From assembly GCA_944391565.1 (NCBI GenBank), contig CALXUB010000007.1, positions 1 through 64,000 of the forward strand: DNA of 64,000 bases. Reading direction: 5' to 3'. Positions 27,875 to 35,895 of this stretch are shown here, piece by piece; position 1 is the first letter of the stretch, and each line of letters opens with the position of its first letter. The position numbers were made by a program, and so were the translations under genes. The notes beneath the pieces were generated by a model. It ran no database searches. It was not told the origin of the DNA and was given only the letters and a program-made list of their open reading frames with translations. Source of the stretch: an uncultured Alphaproteobacteria bacterium (GTDB lineage Bacteria; Pseudomonadota; Alphaproteobacteria; CAAHEQ01; UBA3637).

Positions 27875-27902
27875 ACGGTCTTGTTCAAAAAAACAAGACC
27901 GT
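27875..27902 (-). terminator. Terminator of tRNA-Thr
   Basis: ACGGTCTTGTT pairs perfectly with AACAAGACCGT. On the minus strand it lies directly behind the tRNA and is followed by a T run. Confidence 0.9.
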
Positions 27903-27909
27903 AAAAAAC

Positions 27910-27985
<76 letters not shown>

Positions 27986-28126
27986 ACGATAGAAATGCTT
28001 ATACACAAACTTAAAACAAAAATCAAGCTCTTTTTTCAAAAAATGTCATTTTGTAAAAAATATTTTTCATTCTTGTTTTTTTGAAATGATTTGTTAGAAT
28101 AAAGCAAAATATAAAAGGAGAAAAAG

Positions 28127-28972
28127 ATGGCATCGTTTTTGAAAAACATTTTTTCATCTGTTCTGAACTATAAAGAACTGCGGACAAACGATGCTTTGGA
28201 AGCCTATCCGGAACGGCTTCATGTTTCTGCTTTGCCTGAACGACGTTTTTTGAAAACTTCTCGGGTTTTGGTAATTTTAGCGTTGTTAAGTATTGCATTG
28301 AATTTTGCTTTGGGTTTTGTGTATATGAAAATGGCCTCCAGCGTGGAAGCCATTATCAGAATGCGCAATGGCATGCAAACGCATTTATATCAGTTAGACC
28401 CCTATCAAAAAGAAATTAAACCGGTTGATCAGGCACGAGCTTATATTCCGTTTGAACAACTCGTGACGGAAAGTTTAATTATGGAATATATGACTTTGCG
28501 GTTTAACGTTATACCGAATATGGAAGAAATGCGCCATCGATGGAGCCCTAATGAAAAATTGGCTTTGTATGGACCGGATACATTTGGTGCAGCCGCTCCG
28601 GAAAGAGAGGCTATGCTTTCTAATTTGCAAAAAGGGCAAGTTCAGGATATTTTTGTTTATTCCATTAAACATATCAGTGGTAATTTATATCTCGTTGTTT
28701 ACGATTTATTCTTTTTACCACGGCCAATGAATGCCATTTCTGTCTGTCCTTGTTTGGAAAGAGATCAAAACTGTCTGATCTGTTTACGGGAAAATGCAAC
28801 CCGAGTGCAACGAATTAAAACTTATATCCGAGCGTCTTACGATGCCAAGATAACAAGTCGTAATGCACTGCTTAAAAATCCATATCGCTTTAACGTTTAT
28901 GAATTTATTTCTTATCCGCAAACCATTCGTGAAAACGATCCTTGGACGAATGTGGACTTAATTAAAGATTAG
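28127..28972 (+). CDS. Single-pass membrane protein with VirB8-like layout
   Basis: The 281-residue protein has a cytoplasmic N-terminus of about 45 residues, one membrane helix (about 46-70) and a large periplasmic domain. The order resembles VirB8/TraE proteins of type IV secretion: after the helix comes ESLIMEYMTLRFNVIPNMEEM, then a helical stretch and later strands (VYSIKHISGNLYLVVYDLFF). An internal cluster CPCLERDQNCLIC is not typical of VirB8. No other secretion genes lie next to it, so either the system is scattered or the likeness is only structural. It overlaps the convergent cupin gene by four bases. Confidence 0.55.
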   Translation: MASFLKNIFSSVLNYKELRTNDALEAYPERLHVSALPERRFLKTSRVLVILALLSIALNFALGFVYMKMASSVEAIIRMRNGMQTHLYQLDPYQKEIKPVDQARAYIPFEQLVTESLIMEYMTLRFNVIPNMEEMRHRWSPNEKLALYGPDTFGAAAPEREAMLSNLQKGQVQDIFVYSIKHISGNLYLVVYDLFFLPRPMNAISVCPCLERDQNCLICLRENATRVQRIKTYIRASYDAKITSRNALLKNPYRFNVYEFISYPQTIRENDPWTNVDLIKD

Positions 28973-29331
28973 CAACGGCCGTATTGGTCTTCCAAACGCA
29001 CGATGTCGTTTTCATCTAAAGTTCCACCTGTTTGAACTTCAATGAAAATAATCGGCTGCGTTGTTTTATTCTCAATACGGTGAATTTCTCCGACAGGAAT
29101 AAAAACTGCCGTATCTGCCGGAGCTTCAAATTCTCTTTCCCCCAAAGTGATCGTGGCGGTGCCTTCGGTAATAATCCAATGCTCTGCTCGGAAATGGTGC
29201 TTTTGAAGAGACAATTTTTTGTCGGGCAGAACACGAATACGCTTAACGATGTAATGTGCTCCAATGTCTAAGACTTCCCAATCTCCCCAGGGGCGCGTGT
29301 CTTTTTCTCCGATTTTGTATTGAATAGGCAT
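28969..29331 (-). CDS. Cupin of the mannose-6-phosphate isomerase type
   Basis: This 120-residue single-domain cupin matches the C-terminal isomerase part of bifunctional ManC/AlgA enzymes. It has DTRPWGDWEVLD, the metal-binding run LSLQKHHFRAEHW, and IPVGEIHRIEN with the second histidine. The nucleotidyltransferase half is absent. It would supply mannose-6-phosphate/fructose-6-phosphate exchange or bind a related sugar phosphate. An RBS AAGGAG precedes the ATG. Confidence 0.82.
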   Translation of the reverse strand: MPIQYKIGEKDTRPWGDWEVLDIGAHYIVKRIRVLPDKKLSLQKHHFRAEHWIITEGTATITLGEREFEAPADTAVFIPVGEIHRIENKTTQPIIFIEVQTGGTLDENDIVRLEDQYGRC

Positions 29332-29454
29332 GATTTTCTCCTTATTTGATGCATATCAATGCATATTTATGATTGAAACTTTCGTTTGTCAAATAAAAAA
29401 GAGCTTTCTTTTTTAATGAAAATAGATTACAAAGAAGGCCGAAAGGAAAATAAA

Positions 29455-30477
29455 ATGTCAGGACAAAAATTATTTGAGCAACTTTCTGCAAAGGGGCGGG
29501 CGTTTTTGGGAACAACTTACCCGTTAATCGGTGGGGCAATGGCTTCTATTTCAACTCATCAGTTAGTGTCTGCCATGGCGAATGCCGGTATCTTTGGTTT
29601 TTTGGCGGCGGGTTTCCTGAATCCTGAAGGTTTGCGTGAAGAAATTAAAAAAACAAAAGAACTGACGAATAGGCCGTTCGGCGTCAATTTGATCGTCCTT
29701 CATCCGGAGCTGGAAGGTTTAATGAATGTTTGTATTGAAGAAAAAGTTTCACATGTCATTTTGGCAAGTGGCGTTCCTTCGCCCGAGATGATTACAAAAT
29801 TAAAAAACGGTGGTGTTAAGGTATTGAGTTTTGCACCGGCTTTGACGATAGCCAAACGATTGGTTAAAAATGGTATAGATGCTTTGGTGATTGAAGGAAG
29901 CGAATCCGGCGGTCATATCGGACCGGTTTCTACGGTTGTTTTAATGCAGGAGATTTTACCTTATATAACGGAAGTGCCTGTTTTTGTGGCAGGCGGAATA
30001 GGAACCGGAATGATGATAGCGGCTTCGTTGTTGTTAGGCGCTGCCGGATGCCAAATGGGAACAGTTTTCGTGGGTTCAACCGAATGTCCCGTTCATGAGA
30101 ATTATAAAAAAGCATTCTATCGGGCCTCTTCGCGGCATGCGGTTCAAACGACACAGATGTCACCGACTTTTCCTGTTATCCCTGTGCGTTCTTTGGAAAA
30201 TAAAGCACATGAAAAGTTCAGCCTTCATCAAAAAGAAGTGATTGAACGATATGAAAATGGAGAAATGCCCTTAGAGGAGGCTCGAATTCAAATTGAACAA
30301 TTCTGGGCCGGAAGTTTGGGGAAAGCCGTTCGTGACGGGGATGTGGAAAACGGTTCCGTGATGGCAGGTCAGATTGTCGGACTTGTTAAAAAAGAAGAAA
30401 CAATTCAGCAAACAGTCGAAAGATTGGTTGACGAAACAAAAATTTCGTTAGAAAATATGCAAAGGATGCTGAAATAA
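29455..30477 (+). CDS. FabK-like / nitronate monooxygenase family flavoprotein
   Basis: The 340-residue FMN-binding TIM barrel belongs to the family shared by FabK enoyl-ACP reductases and nitronate monooxygenases. IEGSESGGHIGPVSTVVLMQ and VAGGIGTGMMIAASLLLGAAGCQMGTVF, followed by STECPVHENYKKA, look more like FabK than like the oxygenases. FabI is also encoded in this window. I chose the ATG at 29455, which follows AAAGGA, rather than a frame opening 23 codons earlier. It begins the block that continues with ptsP, glmU and glk. Confidence 0.8.
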   Translation: MSGQKLFEQLSAKGRAFLGTTYPLIGGAMASISTHQLVSAMANAGIFGFLAAGFLNPEGLREEIKKTKELTNRPFGVNLIVLHPELEGLMNVCIEEKVSHVILASGVPSPEMITKLKNGGVKVLSFAPALTIAKRLVKNGIDALVIEGSESGGHIGPVSTVVLMQEILPYITEVPVFVAGGIGTGMMIAASLLLGAAGCQMGTVFVGSTECPVHENYKKAFYRASSRHAVQTTQMSPTFPVIPVRSLENKAHEKFSLHQKEVIERYENGEMPLEEARIQIEQFWAGSLGKAVRDGDVENGSVMAGQIVGLVKKEETIQQTVERLVDETKISLENMQRMLK

Positions 30478-30488
30478 AGGGAAACAAA

Positions 30489-32756
30489 ATGTCTGAAGCT
30501 GTGAAGAAAAAAGAAGTCTCCAGCCGTCGTTTATTGAAACGTCTCAGAGACGTCATGCTTCAGGACATTCCCGTTCAAACAAAATTGGATAAGATTGTCA
30601 GTTTGGTGGCTGATGAACTGCATACGGAAGTGTGTTCTTTTTATTTATTGCGGCCAGGCGATATATTGGAACTGTTCGCCACTTGCGGATTAAACCAAGA
30701 TGCGGTTCACGAAACAAGCCTTCGGATGGGAGAGGGGTTAATCGGCGAGATTGCCGTTCAAAAAAAAGCACTTTCGTTTCCGGATGCTTGGCATCATCCC
30801 AGCTTTGTTTTTAAACCTGAAACAGGGGAAAAACCTTTTTTGTCGCTAATGGGAGTTCCGGTTTTACGTGGGACAAACTTGTTGGGTGTTTTGGCTGTGC
30901 AGACGGCCGAACATTATGACTATCAAGAAGAAGAAATTGAAATTTTGGAAACGGTAGCGATGCTGCTGGCACAGATTTTGGTTTCCGTGGAATTTAAAAC
31001 CGCACAGAATATGATTGTGAAGCCTCCGAAAGATATGCGTGCGCGATTGGAGGGAGTGCGATTAACATCCGGCATGGCAGTCGGGCATGCATACGTTCAC
31101 AGTCGGACTGAACGAGTCGCTAATTTAGTGTCCAATAATGAAGCGGCGGAATTAAATAAGTTGAACCAGGCTCTTGATCAAATGGATAAAGAGTTGAATA
31201 CCATGCTGGCTTCTCCGGATATTTCCGAAGAAAATGCCGAAATCTTCGAAACTTATCGGATGTTTACTAAAGATAAAGGCTGGATTCGCCGAATTACAGA
31301 TTATATTCATACCGGATTAACGGCTGAGGCGGCCGTTCAAAAAGTCGGAGATGATATTTCCGAGCGTATGAACTTAATGACGGATCCTTATTTGAAAGAA
31401 CGTATTCACGATTTCCAGGATTTAGCAGATCGGTTGCAAAGACATCTGGCGGGTAAGGATATTTTTTCTAAAAACAAAGAATTACCGGATGATGCTGTTT
31501 TAGTTGCTCAAGCAATGGGGCCGGCCGAATTACTGGATTATGACCGAACCAAAATCAAGGCTTTGGTATTGGAGGAAGGTTCACCGACCATGCATGTGGT
31601 CATTGTTGCAAAATCTTTGAACATTCCGGTTGTCGGCGGTTTGCGGGGAATTACAAATCGGATTGCCAAAGGAGATGTTGTCGCGGTTGATGGAGACAAT
31701 GGTTTTCTTTACATCAATCCGGTGGAAGATATTTTAAAAGAATTTAAAAACAGAATTGCACAGCTTGAAAAAATCCGTCGCAAATATGAACGGTTAAAAA
31801 ATGTTCCTTGTCATACATTGGATGGTGTTCCGATTTCTCTTAACATCAACGCCGGATTGGCGATGGATATGCTGGCACTGGGAGACGGTTTCGCAGACGG
31901 GATAGGTCTTTATCGGACAGAGCTGCCGTTTTTGTCAACGGCTCAGTTGCCCGACACACAAAAGCAGACAGAAATATACAAACGAGCGTTGTTAAATGCG
32001 AACGGAAAGCCGGTTGTCTTCCGGACGTTGGATGTTGGATCGGATAAAGTTTTACCCTATGTTCAATATCGGGAGGAGGAAAACCCGGCTATGGGGTGGC
32101 GCTCTATTCGTATTACGTTGGACAGGCGATCTTTGCTGCGTCAACAACTCCGAGCATTTATTCGTGCCGTTTCCGGTAATGATTTGTATGTCATGTTTCC
32201 CATGGTGACGGATATTGATGAATTTGTGGCAGCCAAAAAAACGCTTCAAATTGAATTGGAACGGGAAAAAGAAAAAGGTGGTATACTGCCGGCATCTATT
32301 CATGTAGGAACGATGTTGGAAGTACCTTCACTTTTGTTCCAACTGAAGGAGTTATTGCCTTTGGTTGACTTTGTTTCTGTCGGCACAAATGACTTATCTC
32401 AGTTTTTATTTGCGACGGATAGAAGTGATCCCAATATCTGGGAACGATATGATGTGTTGTCTGCTCCAATGCTTCGTATGTTGAAGTATGTGGCAGATTT
32501 ATGTAATGAAATGAATGTGCCGTGTTCCGTTTGCGGGGAAATGGCCGGCAAACCTTTGGACGCGGTTGCCCTTGTCGCATTGGGTTTCAAACGGTTGTCG
32601 ATGAATCCCTCTTCTTTGGGGGCCGTTAAGGCGGCTGTTCTCAGCATGAATATGAAAGAAGTTCAAGAATACTTGTTGTCGATTCTCACCTCAAAATCTC
32701 ATTCGCTGCGTGAAAAACTGCGTTTGTTCGCTGTTGATCATGATATCGTTATTTAA
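30489..32756 (+). CDS. ptsP: PEP-protein phosphotransferase PtsP (GAF-enzyme I)
   Basis: PtsP is enzyme I of the nitrogen-type PTS: it takes phosphate from PEP and passes it to NPr. The 755-residue protein has an N-terminal GAF domain (about 15-165), the helical HPr-binding domain, the phospho-histidine domain, and the PEP-binding barrel (GIGLYRTELPFL, VFRTLDVGSDK, SVGTNDLSQFL, CSVCGEMAG). The active-site histidine lies in SPTMHVVIVAK; most homologues have TSHxAI, so the residue before His is unusual. It follows the FabK-like gene by 11 bases. Confidence 0.95.
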   Translation: MSEAVKKKEVSSRRLLKRLRDVMLQDIPVQTKLDKIVSLVADELHTEVCSFYLLRPGDILELFATCGLNQDAVHETSLRMGEGLIGEIAVQKKALSFPDAWHHPSFVFKPETGEKPFLSLMGVPVLRGTNLLGVLAVQTAEHYDYQEEEIEILETVAMLLAQILVSVEFKTAQNMIVKPPKDMRARLEGVRLTSGMAVGHAYVHSRTERVANLVSNNEAAELNKLNQALDQMDKELNTMLASPDISEENAEIFETYRMFTKDKGWIRRITDYIHTGLTAEAAVQKVGDDISERMNLMTDPYLKERIHDFQDLADRLQRHLAGKDIFSKNKELPDDAVLVAQAMGPAELLDYDRTKIKALVLEEGSPTMHVVIVAKSLNIPVVGGLRGITNRIAKGDVVAVDGDNGFLYINPVEDILKEFKNRIAQLEKIRRKYERLKNVPCHTLDGVPISLNINAGLAMDMLALGDGFADGIGLYRTELPFLSTAQLPDTQKQTEIYKRALLNANGKPVVFRTLDVGSDKVLPYVQYREEENPAMGWRSIRITLDRRSLLRQQLRAFIRAVSGNDLYVMFPMVTDIDEFVAAKKTLQIELEREKEKGGILPASIHVGTMLEVPSLLFQLKELLPLVDFVSVGTNDLSQFLFATDRSDPNIWERYDVLSAPMLRMLKYVADLCNEMNVPCSVCGEMAGKPLDAVALVALGFKRLSMNPSSLGAVKAAVLSMNMKEVQEYLLSILTSKSHSLREKLRLFAVDHDIVI

Positions 32757-32770
32757 TTAAAGGAAAAGAA

Positions 32771-33676
32771 ATGAAAAAAGCTGTTGTTTTAGCTGCCGGT
32801 AAAGGAAGCCGTATGAAATCAGATTCATTTAAGGTTTTACATGAAGTCGGTGGTCGTCCCATGATTTCCGGTTTGCTGGATACATTATCTAAACAAGGAT
32901 TCGAACAAATCGTTGTTGTTTTGGCACCTGATATGAAAGCTGTTGAACAGGTTGTTTCTCCGTATGAGACGGCTATTCAGGAAAAACCGCTTGGAACGGC
33001 GCATGCTGTTTTGGCTGCTGAGGATAAAATCGGTTCTTTTGACGGAGCTTGCTATATTTTATTCGGAGATCAACCGTTATACACGGCGGATACGTTTGAG
33101 CGGATGCAGGCTGAGTATGATAAAGGCCGTGATATAGTCGTTGTGGGGTTCGAACCGGATGATCCGGCTCGTTATGGGCGTTTGATCGTCGATGATAACG
33201 GTTTGGAGGCGATTGTTGAGTTTAAAGATGCAACTTGGGCGCAACGGGCGATTGGTTTATGCAATTCCGGTATTATGTGTGTAAACGGGATGAGATTGTT
33301 TGATCTTTTAAAACAAATCAAAAATGAAAATGCCGCTCATGAATATTACCTGACGGATATTATTCGATTGGCGAAAGAAAATGGTTTGGATGTCGGATAC
33401 ATTGTTGTGCATCAAAAGGAGGCTTCAGGTGTCAACTCACGAGCCGATTTGGCGATTGCCGAACGAATCTTTCAAGAGCGGATGCGTCAAAAACTGTTGG
33501 CTGAAGGAGTCACATTAATGGATCCAGAAACAACTTACTTTTCGTTTGATACGCAGATTGAAAACGATGTTATTATTGAACCTTGCGTTTTTATCGGTCC
33601 GGGTGTACAAATCAAAAAAGGGGCGAGAATACCGGCTTTTTCACGATTGGAAAAACAAACGGTGGAGGGAAAATGA
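32771..33676 (+). CDS. glmU: Short GlmU: uridyltransferase domain with truncated LbH
   Basis: The first 230 residues match the GlmU N-acetylglucosamine-1-phosphate uridyltransferase domain: LAAGKGSRMKSDSFKVLHEVGG, QEKPLGTAHAVL, FGDQPLY, and the CNSGIM segment. The left-handed beta-helix acetyltransferase domain begins (TQIENDVIIEPCVFIGPGVQIKKGARI) but the protein stops at 301 residues; E. coli GlmU has 456. The downstream reading frames do not continue the helix, so this is not a simple frameshift. The acetyl transfer step must be made elsewhere, or another transferase serves. It overlaps the next gene by four bases. Confidence 0.88.
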   Translation: MKKAVVLAAGKGSRMKSDSFKVLHEVGGRPMISGLLDTLSKQGFEQIVVVLAPDMKAVEQVVSPYETAIQEKPLGTAHAVLAAEDKIGSFDGACYILFGDQPLYTADTFERMQAEYDKGRDIVVVGFEPDDPARYGRLIVDDNGLEAIVEFKDATWAQRAIGLCNSGIMCVNGMRLFDLLKQIKNENAAHEYYLTDIIRLAKENGLDVGYIVVHQKEASGVNSRADLAIAERIFQERMRQKLLAEGVTLMDPETTYFSFDTQIENDVIIEPCVFIGPGVQIKKGARIPAFSRLEKQTVEGK

Positions 33677-33909
33677 CTCGACTAAAGTGGAAAAAGAGTT
33701 ATTGGGTGTATTTGTCGATTGTTGCAACAGCGGCTTTATTAACATGGGTTTTTATGACTCCGGAAGTGACGGATACTTGTTCGGATGAACTACTGGGATG
33801 CTTAGATCAAGCACATTCTCTTTCGTTTTGGGCAAAGTCAAAAGAAGCTTTCATTTGTCTTTATCGAAATGTTGTGTGCGTGTTTTCTAATATACCAATT
33901 TTATTTTAA
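33673..33909 (+). CDS. Small single-pass membrane protein, unknown
   Basis: A 78-residue protein starts at the ATGA shared with the glmU stop. One membrane helix (YWVYLSIVATAALLTWVFM, residues 9-27) is followed by a soluble part with four cysteines (DTCSDELLGCLDQ, AFICLYRNVVCVF) and a hydrophobic end. Function unknown; translational coupling to glmU and the nearby glk gene suggest one transcript. Confidence 0.6.
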   Translation: MTRLKWKKSYWVYLSIVATAALLTWVFMTPEVTDTCSDELLGCLDQAHSLSFWAKSKEAFICLYRNVVCVFSNIPILF

Positions 33910-33918
33910 GGAGGAGAA

Positions 33919-34863
33919 ATGGAACAGCCTCAAGAGTTTTTGATGGCAGACATGGGTGGAACCAATATTCGGTTTGCCCTTTGTCGACAGGGAAAAATAA
34001 CCCAGCCACGGCATTACAAATGTGCAGATTTTTCTTCTCTAAGCGCGGCTGTTCGTTTTTATTTGACAGATGAAGGATGTCTTTTGCCAAAGGCTTTTAT
34101 GCTGGGGGTGCCAGGTCCTGTCTTAGGTGATAACTTGACCTTTGTCAATAATCCATGGTCCTTTTCCATTTCGGCTTTGAAGAAGGAGTTTGATTTTAAG
34201 ATATTAAAAGTGGTGAATGATTTTGCGGCCAGTTCAATGGCTGTTGCCTATCTGACAGCAAAAGATCTTGTGTCTGTTGGTTCGGGGGAAGTTTATTCGG
34301 ATCATCCGAAAGTCGTTATCGGGCCGGGAACAGGTCTGGGTGTCGGAATTGTTGTGCCTGTCCAAGGAACATGGCAACCAATAGAAACAGAAGGAGGGCA
34401 TGTCACGTTGGCTGCTCGAACAACGGCTGAGTTTGATCTCATCTTGAAAGCCAAAAAACTGCTCGGTCATGTGTCAGCCGAGTCTTTTTTGGCTGGAAAA
34501 GGTTTGGCTTTACTTTATCATTTGGTGGGCGGAGAAAAGTCTCTGTTGCCGGAAGAAGTTATGCAACGGGCGATGAAAAAAGAAACGACAGCGTTAAACG
34601 CATTGAATTTTTATTTTTCTTTTTTGGGAAATGTCGCCGGTAATTTGGCTTTAAGCTTGGGGGCGTTCGGTGGTGTTTATATTTCCGGCGGTATAATTCG
34701 TCAACCCGGGGTGTTGGAGTTGTTTTTAGCTTCAGATTTTCGCACAGCTTTTGAAGATAAAGGGGCTCGGGCCAGTTATTTGAAACGGATTCCGATTTTT
34801 GCTGTTATAACGCATGACACAGCTTTTTTAGGATTAAAACACCTAATGCTATCCAGTTTATGA
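33919..34863 (+). CDS. glk: Glucokinase
   Basis: This enzyme phosphorylates glucose with ATP. The 314-residue protein is of the proteobacterial Glk type: ADMGGTNIRFAL (ATP site), FVNNPWSF, VVNDFAASSMAV (catalytic Asp), IGPGTGLGVG, and the C-terminal YISGGIIRQPG. With pgi in this window it feeds glucose into the upper glycolytic steps. It closes the FabK-like - ptsP - glmU - membrane protein - glk block. Confidence 0.93.
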   Translation: MEQPQEFLMADMGGTNIRFALCRQGKITQPRHYKCADFSSLSAAVRFYLTDEGCLLPKAFMLGVPGPVLGDNLTFVNNPWSFSISALKKEFDFKILKVVNDFAASSMAVAYLTAKDLVSVGSGEVYSDHPKVVIGPGTGLGVGIVVPVQGTWQPIETEGGHVTLAARTTAEFDLILKAKKLLGHVSAESFLAGKGLALLYHLVGGEKSLLPEEVMQRAMKKETTALNALNFYFSFLGNVAGNLALSLGAFGGVYISGGIIRQPGVLELFLASDFRTAFEDKGARASYLKRIPIFAVITHDTAFLGLKHLMLSSL

Positions 34864-34959
34864 TAGCTTTAAAAAAAGAATTAAGTAAAAAAAAGAAAAT
34901 ATTTTTAAAAAAAATACTTGCAATTTATTTTATTTTTTGATACAAGTATTCATCACCTT

Positions 34960-35037
34960 GGGGGTGTAGCTCAGCTTGGTTAGAGCGTCTGCCTGTCACG
35001 CAGAAGGTCGAGGGTTCGAGCCCCTTCACTCCCGCCA
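34960..35037 (+). tRNA. tRNA-Asp (anticodon GTC)
   Basis: Acceptor GGGGGTG pairs with CACTCCC (one G-T pair). The anticodon stem-loop is CTGCC-TGTCACG-type with GTC, the T loop is TTCGAGC, and CCA is encoded. Confidence 0.97.
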
Positions 35038-35041
35038 TTAA

Positions 35042-35064
35042 AAGTCCTTGTTTTTCAAGGACTT
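35042..35064 (+). terminator. Terminator of tRNA-Asp
   Basis: AAGTCCTTG and CAAGGACTT pair around a T5 loop and are followed by a long T run. Confidence 0.92.
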
Positions 35065-35149
35065 ATTTTTTTGTTTTTCGAAAAGCGGCAGCGTCAATCT
35101 TTTTGCTAGACTGATTTATTTTTATTAAAAAGAAAAATTAAAAAATGAA

Positions 35150-35178
35150 TTGACAGATACCATATAGGGGTATATTGT
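35150..35178 (+). promoter_or_regulatory. Promoter of the metallothionein-csoR operon
   Basis: TTGACA (35150-35155) is followed by TATTGT (35173-35178) after 17 bases, or by TATATT (35171-35176) after 15. An operator-like palindrome occupies the spacer. Confidence 0.75.
35158..35172 (+). promoter_or_regulatory. CsoR-type operator, site 1
   Basis: TACC-atatagg-GGTA lies in the spacer between the -35 and -10 elements. TACC/GGTA with an internal G tract is the usual form of operators for CsoR/RcnR-family repressors. Confidence 0.75.
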
Positions 35179-35183
35179 AAAAA

Positions 35184-35200
35184 ATACCCAATAAGGGTAT
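35184..35200 (+). promoter_or_regulatory. CsoR-type operator, site 2
   Basis: ATACCC-aataa-GGGTAT is a perfect palindrome just after the expected transcription start. It shares the TACC/GGTA core with site 1, 26 bases away. Confidence 0.75.
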
Positions 35201-35221
35201 ATGGAAGGAAAGGAAAGAAAA

Positions 35222-35401
35222 ATGAGTAAATGCAAGAATCCAAATTGTCATTGTGAAGATTGTCAATGTGGCGAAAACTGCCAATGTGGACAAGACGGAA
35301 AAGAATGTCACTGCGGTGAAAAATGCACTTGCAAAGATGCGTGCCATTGCTCTGAGAATGATAAGTGTCATGACGCATGCACATGTGCTCAAAAAAAATA
35401 A
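35222..35401 (+). CDS. Metallothionein-like Cys-rich protein
   Basis: This 59-residue protein has 16 cysteines and four histidines, spaced as repeated CxC, CxxC and CHC groups (NCHCEDCQC, NCQCGQ, ECHCGEKCTCKDACHC). It has no hydrophobic core, so it is expected to fold around bound metal ions in the cytoplasm. Copper(I) is the likely metal because the next gene encodes a CsoR repressor with the Cu(I) ligand set. The ATG at 35222 has a purine-rich AAGGAAAGGAAAG before it; an in-frame ATG at 35201 would add seven residues but falls inside the operator region. Mycobacterial MymT is a functional analogue under a CsoR-family regulator; homology to it is not claimed. Confidence 0.85.
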   Translation: MSKCKNPNCHCEDCQCGENCQCGQDGKECHCGEKCTCKDACHCSENDKCHDACTCAQKK

Positions 35402-35406
35402 AAACA

Positions 35407-35431
35407 GGATGCCGTGTTCGAAGCGGCATCC
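35407..35431 (+). promoter_or_regulatory. Hairpin 1 between metallothionein gene and csoR
   Basis: GGATGCCG pairs perfectly with CGGCATCC across a nine-base loop, starting six bases after the metallothionein stop. No T run follows, so it is not a classical terminator. Confidence 0.75.
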
Positions 35432-35446
35432 TCCTTTCGGGAGGAT
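35428..35446 (+). promoter_or_regulatory. Hairpin 2 covering the csoR ribosome-binding site
   Basis: ATCCTCC (35428-35434) can pair with GGAGGAT (35440-35446), which includes the csoR Shine-Dalgarno GGGAGG. It shares ATCC (35428-35431) with hairpin 1, so both full stems cannot form at once. Confidence 0.7.
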
Positions 35447-35448
35447 CT

Positions 35449-35721
35449 ATGGAACAAAAACATCCATCACATGAAGAAAATATTCCTCGGTTAAATCGGA
35501 TTGCCGGACAAATCGAAGGAGTCAAACGAATGATAGAAGAGGGGCGCTATTGCCCTGATATTCTGATTCAGCTGCACGCGGTTCGATCTGCCATTAAGTC
35601 TGTAGAGTCTTATATTTTGCATAAGCATTTACAATTTTGTGTTGCTCAGTCTTTTGCCTCAGAAGCTGATAAAAATAAAAAAATCGAGGAATTAAAAATG
35701 TTATTTGACAGACTGACTTAA
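35449..35721 (+). CDS. csoR: Metal-sensing repressor of the CsoR family
   Basis: The 90-residue all-helical protein matches the CsoR/RcnR/FrmR family (RLNRIAGQIEGVKRMIEEGRYCPDIL, then HAVRSAIKSVES). Cys 35, His 60 and Cys 64 (YCPDIL, HLQFC) reproduce the Cys-His-Cys set that binds Cu(I) in CsoR, rather than the RcnR or FrmR sets. Metal binding should release DNA at the TACC/GGTA sites at 35158 and 35184. I chose the ATG at 35449 after GGGAGG. It is the second gene of the operon with the metallothionein-like gene, giving feedback control. Confidence 0.9.
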   Translation: MEQKHPSHEENIPRLNRIAGQIEGVKRMIEEGRYCPDILIQLHAVRSAIKSVESYILHKHLQFCVAQSFASEADKNKKIEELKMLFDRLT

Positions 35722-35856
35722 GGCGTTCTTACGATAATTTCCAATATTTGAAAAAAAATAAAAAAGTCAATTAACATAATAAGAAATAAAATACTTTCTC
35801 GTATTTCAATCCAAAAATGACAATTTTTTCCAGACATTTTGCTCCTCTTATATAAA

Positions 35857-35881
35857 ATATTATGCTTAATAGGCATAATAT
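35857..35881. promoter_or_regulatory. Palindrome beyond the XRE/membrane gene pair
   Basis: ATATTATGC-ttaatag-GCATAATAT has perfect nine-base arms. It shares TATTATGCTT with the palindrome in front of the XRE gene (36807). It lies between the ends of csoR and the gene at 35896. It could be an operator or a hairpin at the end of that transcript. Confidence 0.55.
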
Positions 35882-35895
35882 AGTCAAGCAAAAAA

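Noticed and set aside
29346-29370. Repeated ATGCATAT before the FabK-like gene
   Set aside because: The repeat is short, AT-rich and not symmetrical enough to call an operator.
32771-33909. GlmU cut short by a frameshift
   Set aside because: The overlapping frame after 33673 encodes a membrane helix and cysteines, not hexapeptide repeats.
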